Of a stretch of 64,000 bases of DNA, positions 9,573 through 20,140 are shown one piece after another (position 1 is the first letter of the stretch; every line of letters begins with the position of its first letter). Source of the stretch: Euclidia mi (Eukaryota; Arthropoda; Insecta; Lepidoptera; Erebidae); assembly GCA_944739405.2 (NCBI GenBank), contig OX123186.2, positions 16,795,552-16,859,551 of the forward strand. The letters are read 5' to 3'. The position numbers were made by a program, and so were the translations under genes. The notes beneath the pieces are model-generated. The model ran no database searches, had not been told where the DNA came from, and was given only the letters and a program-made list of their open reading frames with translations.

Positions 9573-11922
9573 GTGATATGATTTCGGGGCGCATCTAGAC
9601 TTTTATTTAGTAGTGATGTGGTGGCGCCTTGCTCTCCAGACACGCTTGCGGGTCTGAAGAGCAAGCATCCAGCGCCTATCTATGATCTCTCCTTTCCTGA
9701 AGCTCCCGACAGTGAATCAGAACATCTGATCACTACGGCCAAGGATGTTTTAGCAGCAGTTTCCTCCTTCCGAAGTGGCTCAGCCGGCGGCCTTGATGCG
9801 TTGACACCACAACACCTAAAAGATGTAGTATGTCCAAGTGCTGGGGTTGCTGGCGACTCACTTTTGAAGGACCTTACTGCGCTAATTAATATGATGCTGT
9901 CCGGTAATGTGGATGATTCGATCATTGAAATCTTGTATGGGGCGAACCTGTGCGCCCTTAACAAGAGGGATGGTGGCATTCGTCCCATTGCCGTGGGCAG
10001 CACATATCGGCGTATAGCAGCTAAGATATGCTATAAATTTTACAGCAGGGAGCTATCAGAAAAGTTCCAACCCCTCCAACTAGGTTTTGCTTCCATGGGG
10101 GGTTGTTGGCTGCTATACATGCCCTTTCTACATACGTTGGAAGTAGTGATGGAGAGGTCATTCTTAAGGTTGACGTGAAAAAATGCCTTCAATTCAGTGA
10201 ATAGGGACACTTTGTTGGCACAGGCAAAATTAGAAACCCCTAAATTTTTTAAGTTTCTTTGGCAAGGTTACAGATATCCCACAAAATTACTTTACAAGGA
10301 CAATGTTTTGGATTCAGCAGCTGGATGCCAATAAGGTGACCCTCTTGGACCAGTCATTTTTAGTTTAGCTATACACCCCATTATTCGGCAAAAAATTCAA
10401 AATTCAATGTGTGGATCTTGGATGATGGAACCCTGGGAGGCGATGTAGACTCTATATTACAAGACATGACTTTTCTAAAAAATAAATTCTCATCCATTGG
10501 CTTAGAACTAAATTATAGTAAATGTGAACTTTTTATAAATACAACAGACTTAATGAACAAACATTTGGTAATATCGAAATTTAATCATTTGGCACCAAAT
10601 ATCAAAATTGTTGAAAAAACTTCTCTTCGCCTCCTAGGTTCACCAATTTTTGAAGAAGCTTTTGATTCTTTCATAGAAGAAAAGATACAAAATTTCAGTG
10701 ATATTTCAGATCGTCTATTCAAAATTAATATTCATTCAGCTTATACAATTATTCTGTATTGCCTTTTCGTCCCTAAATTTACTCATATTTTAAGATTATC
10801 ACAACTTTGGAAAAAAATAGCACTTTTAGGAAAACTTGATCAAATTATTCAAACAACTTTAAGGAAGATATTAAATGTGGACATGGACGACCGAGCCTGG
10901 CTACAAGCGTCTTTACCCATACGGTCTAGGTGGGCTCGGCGTTCGCAAAATTTCCAGTGTCAGTCTACCGGCGTTTTTATCTTCGGTTCACAGCACGGAA
11001 GAGTTAACTAGGAAAATTTTAACAACTACACTAGTTAATTCGGAAGTGCTGTGCAAAACCGAAGCTATAAATGCCTGGAAAATGGCTTGTCCAAACACTG
11101 AATACCTACCAACCTTTTCTCCCAGAGACAGTGGGACTTGCCGCTCTGCAACTTAGTTAGAAAAATTCTTTTGTCTACAGCATCTAAGGCTGCAGAGCGT
11201 GCTCGCTTACTGGCTGTGGGGGACTGAGAATCTGGTCTTTGGCTACACGCACTACCATCTTCTAACACTGGAACCATGTTGGACGATGAGACCTTCCGTA
11301 TTGCCACTTGCCTACGTTTGGGTGCTCCATGTGTTTCTCCGCATCGATGTCATTGTGGAGAAGACGTCGATAGCCTCGGACATCATGACTTTCTTGCAGT
11401 AGAAGTGCGGGTAGAATTCCACAACATGCACATTTGAACGACATAATTCCTCGTACTCTTGTCGCGTCTGGCGTACCAGCTGTACTCGAACCTAATGGTT
11501 TGGTACGAGACGACGGGAAGAGACCTGACGGTATGTCGTTGTTGCCATGGAAAATGGGTAGGCCTTTGGTGTGGGACGCAACGTGCGTAGACGCCCTTGC
11601 GCCATCACATATTCCAAGCACAGCATGTCATCCTGGCACTGCTGCTGCAACGCCGGAAACCCTCAAACGGCGCAAATACGGTAATCTAGTTGGCAATTAC
11701 GTATTTGAGCCGTTCGGGATAGAAACGCTGGGCTCATGGGGTCCGAGCGCTCGTATTTTGTACCGAGACATCTCCAAACGCTTTATCGACGTCTCACGTG
11801 ACCAGAGGGCTGGTTTATTCTTTGCTCAAAGAATCAGCATTGCCATTCAACGTGGCAATGCTGCCATCCTTCTGGGCACGTTACCCGATGACAGTGATGC
11901 GGAGGAATACTACGACGCCTAG
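9573..11922 (+). pseudogene. non-LTR retrotransposon polyprotein remnant with R2-type (restriction-like) endonuclease
   Basis: Fragments in changing frames add up to the C-terminal part of one reverse transcriptase polyprotein. About 9580-10170 has the fingers region (GSAGGLDALTPQHL, then RPIAVGSTYRR). Motif A (KVDVK, then AFNSVNRDTLL after a 1-nt shift) is near 10165-10215. Motif B (GDPLGPVIFSLAIHP, preceded by a stop where a glutamine is expected) is near 10330-10380. Motif C reads ILDDGTLGGD near 10411. Near 11355-11405 a knuckle C-x-C-x8-H-x4-C is visible once a 1-nt deletion is allowed for. It is followed by LEPNGL and RPDG, then 14 more residues and WDATC, which fits the PD-x(12-14)-D core of R2-type endonucleases. 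The frame ends at 11922. The N-terminal part is missing, so the copy is 5'-truncated and heavily frameshifted. Its left edge touches the MULE TIR. Confidence 0.75.
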
Positions 11923-12237
11923 ACGCTTTGCCTTTTTATGTATATAGTTCGTTGGTTTTTTTTTAATTTAGTTGTAGGATTATACGTATAATTTGAGTTG
12001 TAAATAATAGTTTAAAATGTAAATAAGTATAAGTAAAGTTGTAAAATAATTGTATTGAACTATGTTACATAAATTTACTCCAAATGCCTTTGATGTTTGA
12101 CTAGGATGATGTATCTCTATGGATTTGACAAGCAAATAATAATACCGTGACAGACCGAGATAATGACATACAGAAATACATAAGAGTAAAAGAGACAAAG
12201 ATAGCATTTTTTGTCTTTGTCAGAGTTTTCGTTTTTA
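11923..12237 (+). other. probable 3' untranslated tail of the retroelement
   Basis: AT-rich sequence follows the polyprotein stop. No clear poly-A tail or target duplication could be placed, so the 3' end of the element is uncertain. Confidence 0.35.
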
Positions 12238-12270
12238 TTGTTGGTCACAACTGAATATTGTGACCAACAA
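12238..12270. repeat. 13-bp perfect hairpin, 7-nt loop
   Basis: The arms TTGTTGGTCACAA and TTGTGACCAACAA flank CTGAATA. It lies about 95 bp upstream of the THAP start codon. Confidence 0.85.
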
Positions 12271-12364
12271 ACTGTTGAGCTCTCGATAATATCCGCGAAA
12301 TATTGTGTTATTATTGTTATTATTTGTGAATGCTTAGTGAAAATATCATTGGATCAGATTTATT

Positions 12365-13094
12365 ATGGTAATTTGTTACATTTTAGGCTGTAAAAGCCAT
12401 AGTGAGCGGAAATGTGAGAACATAACCTTTCATTCGTAAGTACGATATTTTAGTTATAATATCTATTTATACGAGTACACATGCAAATATTGATAGAATG
12501 ATACAAATAGCGTATTATTACATAAGGAAACATGTATAAATTACATCAATAAACCAAAAAAAGGCTATTTTATTATCACCGCGATGTTAGTATTACACAA
12601 TCGAATTCAATAGGTCGTTGAATGATGAGCTAACCAAACGTCATCGATACGTTTTAATTTTACAGCGTTAAATGTTTTTTAGGGATACCACAGAAGCGTT
12701 TGGGAAATTACCCAAATTTTGGGTAATTTGCCGTTATTTAGTTTCATATGAACCTAAGATTAATTATTTATTTTAATTTGTTTTCCGATTATTTGTAGTT
12801 ATAAAATTATTTGTTTATAGATTCCCAAAGGACTGCACTATCCGACAAATGTGGATACGTGCAACAGGACGACAAAACTGGGATCCGAATAAATATTCAA
12901 GAGTATGCTCTAAACACTTTGAACAAAAGTGTTTTAGGAAAACCAACCATTTTAACTATTATTCGCTTTTGATTAAAGCTGTTTGTAAAAAGTATTTGAA
13001 TGTGCGTATTCATTATGCCACAAAATCTTTGTGTGGTAAAGGAGAGAAAATAAGAAATTTGTACACAAAATTAATTTTGTTCAAAGGACAGTAA
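12365..13094 (+). CDS. THAP-type zinc-finger protein, two exons
   Basis: Exon 1 (12365-12435) and exon 2 (12821-13094) join across a 385-bp intron with a GTAAGT donor and a TTGTTTATAG acceptor. They give 114 residues. The protein matches the THAP DNA-binding domain: C4 and C9 at the start, KDC after the FHSFP block (21-26), W35, W44, then VCSKHF with C53 and H56. The pattern is C-x4-C-x43-C-x2-H. THAP domains bind DNA through this single zinc and occur in host regulators and in P-element-type transposases. The usual AVP-x-F box near residue 80-90 is missing, and the sequence after CFRK looks random before the stop. The gene may therefore be a truncated copy, or real downstream exons may be missed. 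The intact splice sites argue against a processed copy. No transposase domain is seen downstream. Confidence 0.6.
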
Positions 13095-13689
13095 ATTTGA
13101 GTGTGAAATAATATAATAAAAGATATATAACTCTGAGCCTCGTGTTTATTTGGCGAGTGAAGCCAGTCCCTCCTATTCGACATTATTGGTATACATAATA
13201 ATATTAAGTATAAAAAATACTTATCGCACACCTTATGGATGGAATTCTATTCAACTCAAATCAGGTTTGATACAATGTTACTTAAAAGTTAATATTATGT
13301 ACTTCGTAGAATTGTAGGGTAAACATTTACAACATCCGGTAACACCAACTCGGGATGTACTCTACGAGTATATCCGTCCTTTACGGGTGTACGCACATGT
13401 CGAGTCCATTTGATTCTTAGTCCTAGATGTTTGACTTCGTTACAAGATGTCACGGCTGTTACGTCACTCGATGTGACGTAATTATCGGAGCGGCGGATAA
13501 GAGTATTAAAAGGAAACAGCGGTAGATCGGTAGATAACGCTGGTACTGATATTCAGACCAATTTCGATAGGCTGAACTGTTGTAGCAGACCCTGGGCTTT
13601 AAAGCACAATAGCAATCAGATATATTCATATTATAAAATGAAGTTCCCCGTCTGTATGAACGATAAACTCAAAAACAAGCATTTTCATA
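13095..13689. other. intergenic, possible diverged reverse transcriptase fragment on the minus strand
   Basis: On the minus strand about 13345-13560 gives a short reading NEVKHLGLRI followed by WTRHV. This resembles the post-RT segment of Jockey-type elements. It is too short and diverged to call firmly. Confidence 0.3.
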
Positions 13690-13870
13690 CGGTTTTTCCA
13701 ATTATTATGCAATAATAGGTCAAACGGCAGTCGCTCTGTGGAAAAGTTGATATTCTGTCCTATCTGGTTAGATCAGTAAGCGGATCTCAGGCTCCAAGGC
13801 GTGCTAGTCTCGGATGCAACCGGGATAACGCTAGGGCGATGATGAATATGTCATTTATATGGAAGACTTA
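13690..13870 (+). repeat. SINE family D copy
   Basis: The block GGCAGTCGCTCTGTGGAAAA leads to GCAACCGGGATAACGCTAGG and a GATGATGA tail. A minus-strand copy lies at 63310-63460 and a 3' piece at 41850-41925. Confidence 0.6.
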
Positions 13871-13958
13871 CGTGTATAATTCATGTGGGTGTAGCCGCGG
13901 GCTACGTCTAGTAACTCATCAAAATCATACTTTTATATTATTTAACATGTACAAGTTA

Positions 13959-14619
13959 TGGCGCTGATACACTTGAGCATTCACCTGTAATGAGCATTCT
14001 CGCGAATGTTACAAAACAAATGAGTCTATTTTAGCGAGCATTCTCACGAACATTCGGGCGAGCCTTAGAATATAGATAATACATTGAATTCGCGCTACAA
14101 TGGCGGTTAAACCCAATCTATTTACCACACTTTGACTTGTGATTTTAATCTAGGGAAGAATCTTCGTAGTTTGCCACTAATTTTAACTTGACTAGTGAGT
14201 TACTCAGAATAAATATCGATAAAATATCGATAATGTTTACAATAGATCCTTAGATTTGGTTTACTCAGAATTAATTTCAATAAAATGTTGATAAACTCTC
14301 GATATCGATAAATAAATTCGAACGTAGGAACAGACACTTGTGTGATTTATTAAACCTGTTCAAATTAAAATCTTTATTTTATTATTTAGAAACGTCATTT
14401 GTTTATGTATCTTATTCTTACTCTAAAAATAATTCATAAGTGAAACTGAAGTAAACATATTGGGTAAAACTGCTGTTGTAGTGAAATTTCTATATATTTT
14501 CTATATTCTACGGACTATTTGAATTTAGAATGTTCGCTAGAATTATCGTGAAAATGTTCTATTCGAACAAACAGAAAACGGCGAATGCTTGGTATTCTGT
14601 TACAAGTGAATCAGCGCCA
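13959..14619. mobile_element. PIF/Harbinger-type MITE, 661 bp
   Basis: The ends are TGGCGCTGATACACTTG and its near-perfect inverted partner CAAGTGAATCAGCGCCA. They are flanked on both sides by TTA (13956-13958 and 14620-14622), the 3-bp target duplication expected for PIF/Harbinger transposons. There is no coding capacity. The inner ends repeat GCGAATGTT/GCGAATGCTT-like motifs. Confidence 0.75.
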
Positions 14620-14633
14620 TTATAAATAAAAAA

Positions 14634-15162
14634 ATGGTCAAGTGCGAGTCGGACTCGCGCACGAAGGGTTCCGTACCATCATCTATAAAAGGAAATCACG
14701 ATCGTTGTATGTATACTTAAATACTTTTGAAGTTTCTACCTGTTTATTAAGATCGAGTAACAAATTGCTTAAAAATTACGTTTGTTGTATGGGAGCCCCC
14801 CTTTATTATTAACTTTTTTTAAATTTAATTATTAAATTTTAAAAGGTAATATACAACTACATGTTCTGTAAAAATTTAAAGCGTCTACCTGTAACAGTTA
14901 GTAATTTTGAGCAAAAAATACGAAAATAACACGTTTTTGTATGGGACCCCCCTTAATTTTTTAATTTTTTTTTATTTTTAGTATTTGTTGTTTTAGCGGC
15001 AACCGAAATACATAATTTGTGAAAACTTTAGCTTTCTAGCTATCATGGTTTATGAGATACAGCCTGGTGACAGACAGACGGACAGACAAACAGACAGACA
15101 GACAGCGGAGGCTTAGTAATAGGGTTCCGTTTTTTACCTTTTAGGTACGGAACCCTAAAAAC
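14634..15162 (+). repeat. abundant lepidopteran interspersed repeat
   Basis: It begins CAAGTGCGAGTCGGACTCGC and ends with GGTACGGAACCCTAAAAA. It includes the CAGACAGACGGACAGAC run and a CCTGGTGACAG block. I recognise the sequence as a common lepidopteran non-coding repeat. Two inner ATGGGA(G)CCCCCCTT blocks are visible. Confidence 0.7.
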
Positions 15163-15782
15163 GACCAAATACAAAAATAATTAAAATGCTTATTACGGAA
15201 TCATTTGTCCTGGGTGGAAATAGAGCACATACCCTTAGGTGTGGCAGTGAGAGTGCCGATATTCTATCTTCCGATGGATTTGATTACTAGAGCTATGAGT
15301 ATGTATTGTATTTCATATAAGCTCCATACAAAATAATTATGTCAAATAATTTATCTCTAGTAGCCAAAACCATGGATTCATAGAATATTGACTAGACGTC
15401 AAAGCGAGTACTTAATACACTACTCCATCCATGCAGGCAATAATTAGCACGCATTTGAAACGGCAATATGGTGGCGATCGAACTGTCCAATCAAACTTTA
15501 CTGTGAGCCAGATGAGACACTCGTTGTACAACTGTGGAACTCGAACGTCGCTTCTGTATGCGACAGACGTCTCCACTTTAACATCCTGTTTCCATCGTTG
15601 TTGTATTCTAAGTAGGCGATGTAAAAAGTTCATTAATGGTGACTGTTTTAGCGGTGTTTCCAAGTTTATGAAACTGTTGTAAGGTAAAGTTCAGTGCCTG
15701 TTGTTTCGGCAATAGCGTAGATCGTTTTTATTTGATTGAACTCTGAAGAGATTAGGAAATTGTGGAAATCCCTTTAATTCTT
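15163..15782. other. intergenic with two overlapping 83-residue open frames of unknown meaning
   Basis: Opposite-strand frames occupy 15412-15682. Neither resembles a family I know. Full overlap on both strands suggests that at most one is real. The stretch is less AT-rich than its surroundings. Confidence 0.35.
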
Positions 15783-16434
15783 TATATATAAAATCCTTAC
15801 TTTACTGACTGACTGACAGACACGCTACAGCCGAAACCACTGAGCACAAGTAGGTGAAATTTGGCATGTATGTTCCTTGAGGTGTATAGGTCCGCACTAA
15901 GAGAGCATTTGGAAATGCCTCCCCTAAGGGGGATGAACAGGTTGTCAGAGTTTGTATAAAACTTTTTATTCAATGGATTAACTTCAAACTTTGTATATTG
16001 GTTTCTGTAATGAAGTTAGTGAACACTAAGAAAGTCTTTTTGGAAATTCTTAGCCTAAGTGGATAAATATGGGATTCATAATTTGTATGAAACCCTTTTA
16101 ATACTTCAAGAGATATTTACTTCATATTTTATTAATTGGATCAGCAATGGCGTTAGTGAAAACAAAGACATTTATTTTGGAATTTTTCCCCTAAGAGGGT
16201 TGAAAAGGGATTCAGAATTTGAGTAAAACCTTTTACTTTTCAATGAAATCACTTCAATCTGTATATAACAAATCCTTGCGTTACTGACTGACTGACAGAC
16301 ACGCTACAGCCAAAACAACTGAGCGCAAGAAGGTAAAATTTAGCACGTCTGTTCCTTGAGGAGTGTAGGGGTGTTTGTACAAAACTTTTTAGTTAAACTA
16401 AATTCACGCGTGCGAAGCAGCGGGCAAAAGCTAG
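15783..16434 (+). repeat. GACTGACTGACAGACA repeat, compound copy
   Basis: Two starts of the core (about 15805 and 16280) lie 0.5 kb apart, with diverged body repeats between them. It ends GCAGCGGGCAAAAGCTAGT at about 16434. CTAG followed by T is compatible with a Helitron 3' end, but this was not tested. Confidence 0.55.
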
Positions 16435-18129
16435 TTTAAATTATATTTTCGGTGAAACGTGTAAATAGTATTTGATAAATAAGATGGCTCATACATCAGA
16501 ATAAAATGTAGGACCATTTCATAAAGATTATTATACTTCATAAATTTAATAACACTAAATATGTAAATGAAAGCTATAAACTCGAAAAGGTTTACGGTTT
16601 CTTGTATTGTTTTGAGGATCGAACTATTGGGGAACTAGGACGGAAATAGGTCTCCTATTTTTCTAAACATTTAGAGAGGCATTATTCACGCGAGTGGAAC
16701 CACGGTCAAAGTCTAGTATATTATAATTAAGCGCCATTCATAAACAGACAAACAGACAAAAGTACGTGTGACCATAAGTACCTACTTACTTAATACCGCA
16801 TTCAAATATTTGCAAACTATACATTCCTATTTATACAGAATAGAATTCTGTATAAATAGGAAATAATGTTGCAAATACGGAACCTGGAAATATTAAGCAC
16901 TGATTTCTCTTTTGGGAAACTCCATAATTATGAAGTTGTATATTGAAACAAAGCCTTTCATATTATTATTTACTTCTTAGTAAAGATTTAATGCAGAAAA
17001 GGACAATTGATTTACTTTACTTCAGGACCTAATTTGTTTTTGTTCGAGGAATGCCAGTCCTAGTTCCTTCGTAGAGCCTTGTCATATCACTCATTTGAAT
17101 ATAATGCTCGATATTATCTAAAATAGGATTCTAGAACCATGGAACTTTGCTATTGACATCAAATAAGAGACCTTTTTACGCCGGTTGTTAAAATGACAAA
17201 TTCCTGCTTCGCGAGCGAACACAAAAGTAATAAAAATATGGACACAAAGTACATCTACAGTCAGATAAACTGCCTGTAGAGTGAAATGTTGGAATACTTT
17301 GCTTTAAAGTCAGAGACAAGGCTCTCGGCTGGATTATAAATCCACCTATTAAAATTTCTTAAAGGCTTCCGTATATAAAGTTTTAATTGTAATGCAATTC
17401 CACAAAACAAGCATCAATATAAATAATATCAAAATTTAAGCTAACCAACCGTTTGTACAGAATTATATTGTTCAGAGAATTATAATATTGACACATGCTA
17501 CCGCTGCTACGTTTTGGCGACAGACATCACGGTGTGTTTATCGGGTGGGCTTCAAACGCTTGTACGGAACGGTCACACGTTCTCTCTGCTTATCCCAAGA
17601 GGTGGAGGATGAGCCTGGAATTTGGGATTCCACATTAATACACACACAACAAAAAAATATCACATCACATCGGAACAAGATGGCTGTAATGGTAGGACAG
17701 ACAGACACACGAGTGATTCTTATAATTGGTTTCAAATTTTGTTTTTCGTACGAAACCCTAGAAACTCTAATTGCTTAGTCACTTAGCTTTTACATTCTTT
17801 AAAATATTGTAGTGCAAGTTTTGTCGTCATGAATACAACAATCCCTTAGGGTGCAATACTCCCATTCGAAATAACGCTGTGCATTTCAAGTATTGCAGTT
17901 CTATTTTGAAAGTGTGACGAGAAAATTGAAGATAAAATAAAAACAGCAGTGGTCATATTCTGTAGCATATTGAGTTTTGCAGTGAGCGGGCGAGGCTGTG
18001 TTCCGCTATCTCTCGGCGCAAATAGACTAGTGGTATTGCTTTGAAGCGGGCAGCTCAAGATCAGTCTAATTAGAGAGCCTTGGATTGAGCCTATATCTAT
18101 CGGTTAATATGTAATGATGATGATTTGAC
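16435..18129. other. AT-rich intergenic DNA
   Basis: A second CTAGT-type repeat end occurs near 16700. The open frames at 17488-17778 and 17846-18058 have no recognisable motif and overlap each other's shadows. Confidence 0.4.
16824..16862. repeat. 18-bp perfect hairpin, 3-nt loop
   Basis: The arms TTCCTATTTATACAGAAT and ATTCTGTATAAATAGGAA flank AGA. Confidence 0.9.
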
Positions 18130-18338
18130 TGCGCACGTATGGTGTGGTTTAAGCGGTGGCCTCGTAGTTTAGAACTTTGAATGTTGTTGGTTCAATCCCC
18201 ACACGAAAAATCACTTTGTATCCACATATTATTGTTTTGTTTCAGGGTACCTATAGTTTGTGTTGTTGATTTGGAATGTTTGTAAAGTCCGCGACACAGG
18301 TTCTATTCTAGTGCGTAAGATGTCTTAAAAATGAAACA
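18130..18338 (+). repeat. SINE family B copy
   Basis: A tRNA-like head with B-box GGTTCAATCCCC is followed by the family body (TTGTTGATTTG, GCGACACAGG) and the end AGATGTCTTAAAA. Better copies lie at 49882-50098 and 52105-52320. Confidence 0.65.
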
Positions 18339-18565
18339 AGAAGGAATCGTCCTTTTAACAAACCTGTACATTGTTGTTAATGTTATGTATATTTAAGAAC
18401 GGACCTTGGGTCTAAAAAGCCGCGAGTAAAAGGTATACATCAAACGTGACGTATAAATATATATCATCGGCCAAGCAATAATAAGATGTCTTTTTTTAGC
18501 CCTCTTAACTAGTAGCTCTTAAATTGCTAATCCGACTTTTGCGCTCAGGACCACCACGATGAACA

Positions 18566-18684
18566 AATTTTTCGATTGCAAAAAAGGCCTAAAGAGGCTC
18601 AATAATTCTTAAATTTGAGTGAAAAACGCACTCAAATTTAAGAATTATTGAGCCTCTTTAGGCCTTTTTTGCAATCGAAAAATT
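18566..18684. repeat. perfect 56-bp-stem hairpin, 7-nt loop
   Basis: The left arm 18566-18621 is the exact reverse complement of the right arm 18629-18684, with loop AAAAACG. The arms start AATTTTTCGATTGCAAAAAA. The flanks resemble a repeat with a CAGACAGACGG run (18721-18731). The 63-residue minus-strand frame here is not a gene. Confidence 0.95.
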
Positions 18685-19312
18685 AGCGAGCGAGTAGCTT
18701 TTGAGATACGGTGCCACGGACAGACAGACGGGTCAGTCATAACACAACTATTTTTGCGTCGGAGGTTCAGAAGAGCAACGTAATGTTCTTCGGTTGACAT
18801 TGCCAAGTAACATAATATCATAAAATAACGTAACATTATACAATTCTAAGAAGGAATACGCAAGTTCTATCATAGTTGAATCGCAAACTTCCCTAGGATA
18901 ATAAACTTACACACTCAACAAACTAGAGCATCGAGAAATATCGCGTGGAAAACCCAACGTAGTGTAAGTTCATTTCAAATTTTATGTTCATACACAATAC
19001 ACGAATACATTATATTCTACACCAGAACGACACTAGTTTTATCTAAGTTATAATAGGTTATCGCTTTTACTGTAGTTGGAGCCAAATATTTGTAGTCTAA
19101 TTTTTAGTATTGTTTTTTTTTTGGATAAGTACCTACACTTCTTATTTATTTTAGGGAAAATCTTGTCTTCAAACAACTATTTTTTTGTGGATTTTACGAA
19201 GTCTCATACGTTCTATCTGAGATGTAAACTTACAACATTAAACAAAATGACAATAAAACTTTTTGGGTTTTGTAACTGAATGATTGCGATCGATTGTTAA
19301 TTTGGTGAAAGC
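18685..19312. other. AT-rich intergenic DNA
   Basis: A CAGACAGACGG segment suggests the edge of an interspersed repeat. Nothing else was recognised. Confidence 0.35.
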
Positions 19313-19620
19313 AAAAGTTTGCAGCGGTGTGCTGTCCGTATTACTGGGGCTACTAGGACTCTTGAGTCCATGCAATTACACAGAGACGTTGCCTCAATGG
19401 CTGCCTTTTATCGCCTTTATCATGGTAAGTGCCTCTCTTATACCGTAAAACAGATACCGTCTCGCACGAAACGATTCGGTGTCCACTATCTTTGCCGAAC
19501 CATAAAGATGTGGAACTCATTACCTGCCCACGTGTTCCCATCTTCCTATGATCCCGAGTCCTAAAGCGAGGCGTGAAAAAGCTTTTCTCTAGGCCACCAA
19601 AGTAGAGGCCATCATGCCAT
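19313..19620 (+). pseudogene. C-terminal fragment of a CR1/Jockey-type reverse transcriptase
   Basis: The frame reads QRCAVRITG, then RDVASMAAFYRLYHGKCL, then MWNSLPAHVFPSSYD. This is the conserved C-terminal tail of lepidopteran CR1/Jockey-like non-LTR polyproteins. After a 1-nt shift near 19560 the reading continues KRGVKKLFSRPPK and stops. All catalytic motifs are missing, so this is a 5'-truncated insertion. Confidence 0.75.
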
Positions 19621-19718
19621 TATCATTGATATGTTATTGGTATTTTTACTATTTCTATGGGACTCCATGACTACTTAAGATCAGGTGGCATGGAGTAATT
19701 CTGATAGACAACAATAAC

Positions 19719-19888
19719 AAGGAAATTCTCAGTAGCAGCACGGAGACTGGCAATGTGCCCGGTAGGACAATAGGCTCGCCCCCTATTACGTGGGATCTAA
19801 AAATTTATGACGAAATGTGGGTGTAATATTACACCTCTGCCTACCCCTTCGGGGATACAGGCGTGAGTTTATAAATAAAAAAACAATA
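19719..19888 (+). repeat. SINE family A, 3' half
   Basis: It starts AAGGAAATTCTCAGTAGCAG, passes CTATTACGTGGGATCTAAAA and ACACCTCTGCCTACCCCTTC, and ends in an ATAAATAAAAAAA tail. The tRNA-like head is absent. Confidence 0.75.
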
Positions 19889-19949
19889 TCAAAGGGCATC
19901 GTTATAACGACGCACTGTATACGTGTATATCTTAGCGCACTGCAATTTC

Positions 19950-20140
19950 CAGCAAGTTTAGCGCAGTGGCCTAAGCAGTCGCCTTAGCTTTCAGCACTGT
20001 GCCAAGTGATGTGGGTTCGATCCCCACACTAGATAATATTTTGAGTGATCCACAATTTATTCCATCAAGTCAGGATGTACTTTACGCCCATTAATTGGCT
20101 GTCGTTAAAGTTTCTCGCGATACATGATTTATTCTTAAAA
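19950..20140 (+). repeat. SINE family B copy
   Basis: The head has an A-box-like TTTAGCGCAGTGG and the B-box GGTTCGATCCCCAC. The body contains CACAATTTATTCC and a GTTTCTCGCGATACA block. Confidence 0.65.

Noticed and set aside
15412..15682. Two overlapping 83-residue frames on opposite strands
   Set aside because: Neither has a recognisable motif, and full antisense overlap suggests chance. Kept only as a note.
15783..16434. Helitron
   Set aside because: A CTAGT-type end is seen, but no proper 5' TC end or terminal hairpin could be fixed, so only the repeat family is reported.
18566..18684. microRNA precursor
   Set aside because: A perfect 56-bp stem without bulges is not typical of animal pre-miRNA. 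A fold-back or siRNA source fits better.
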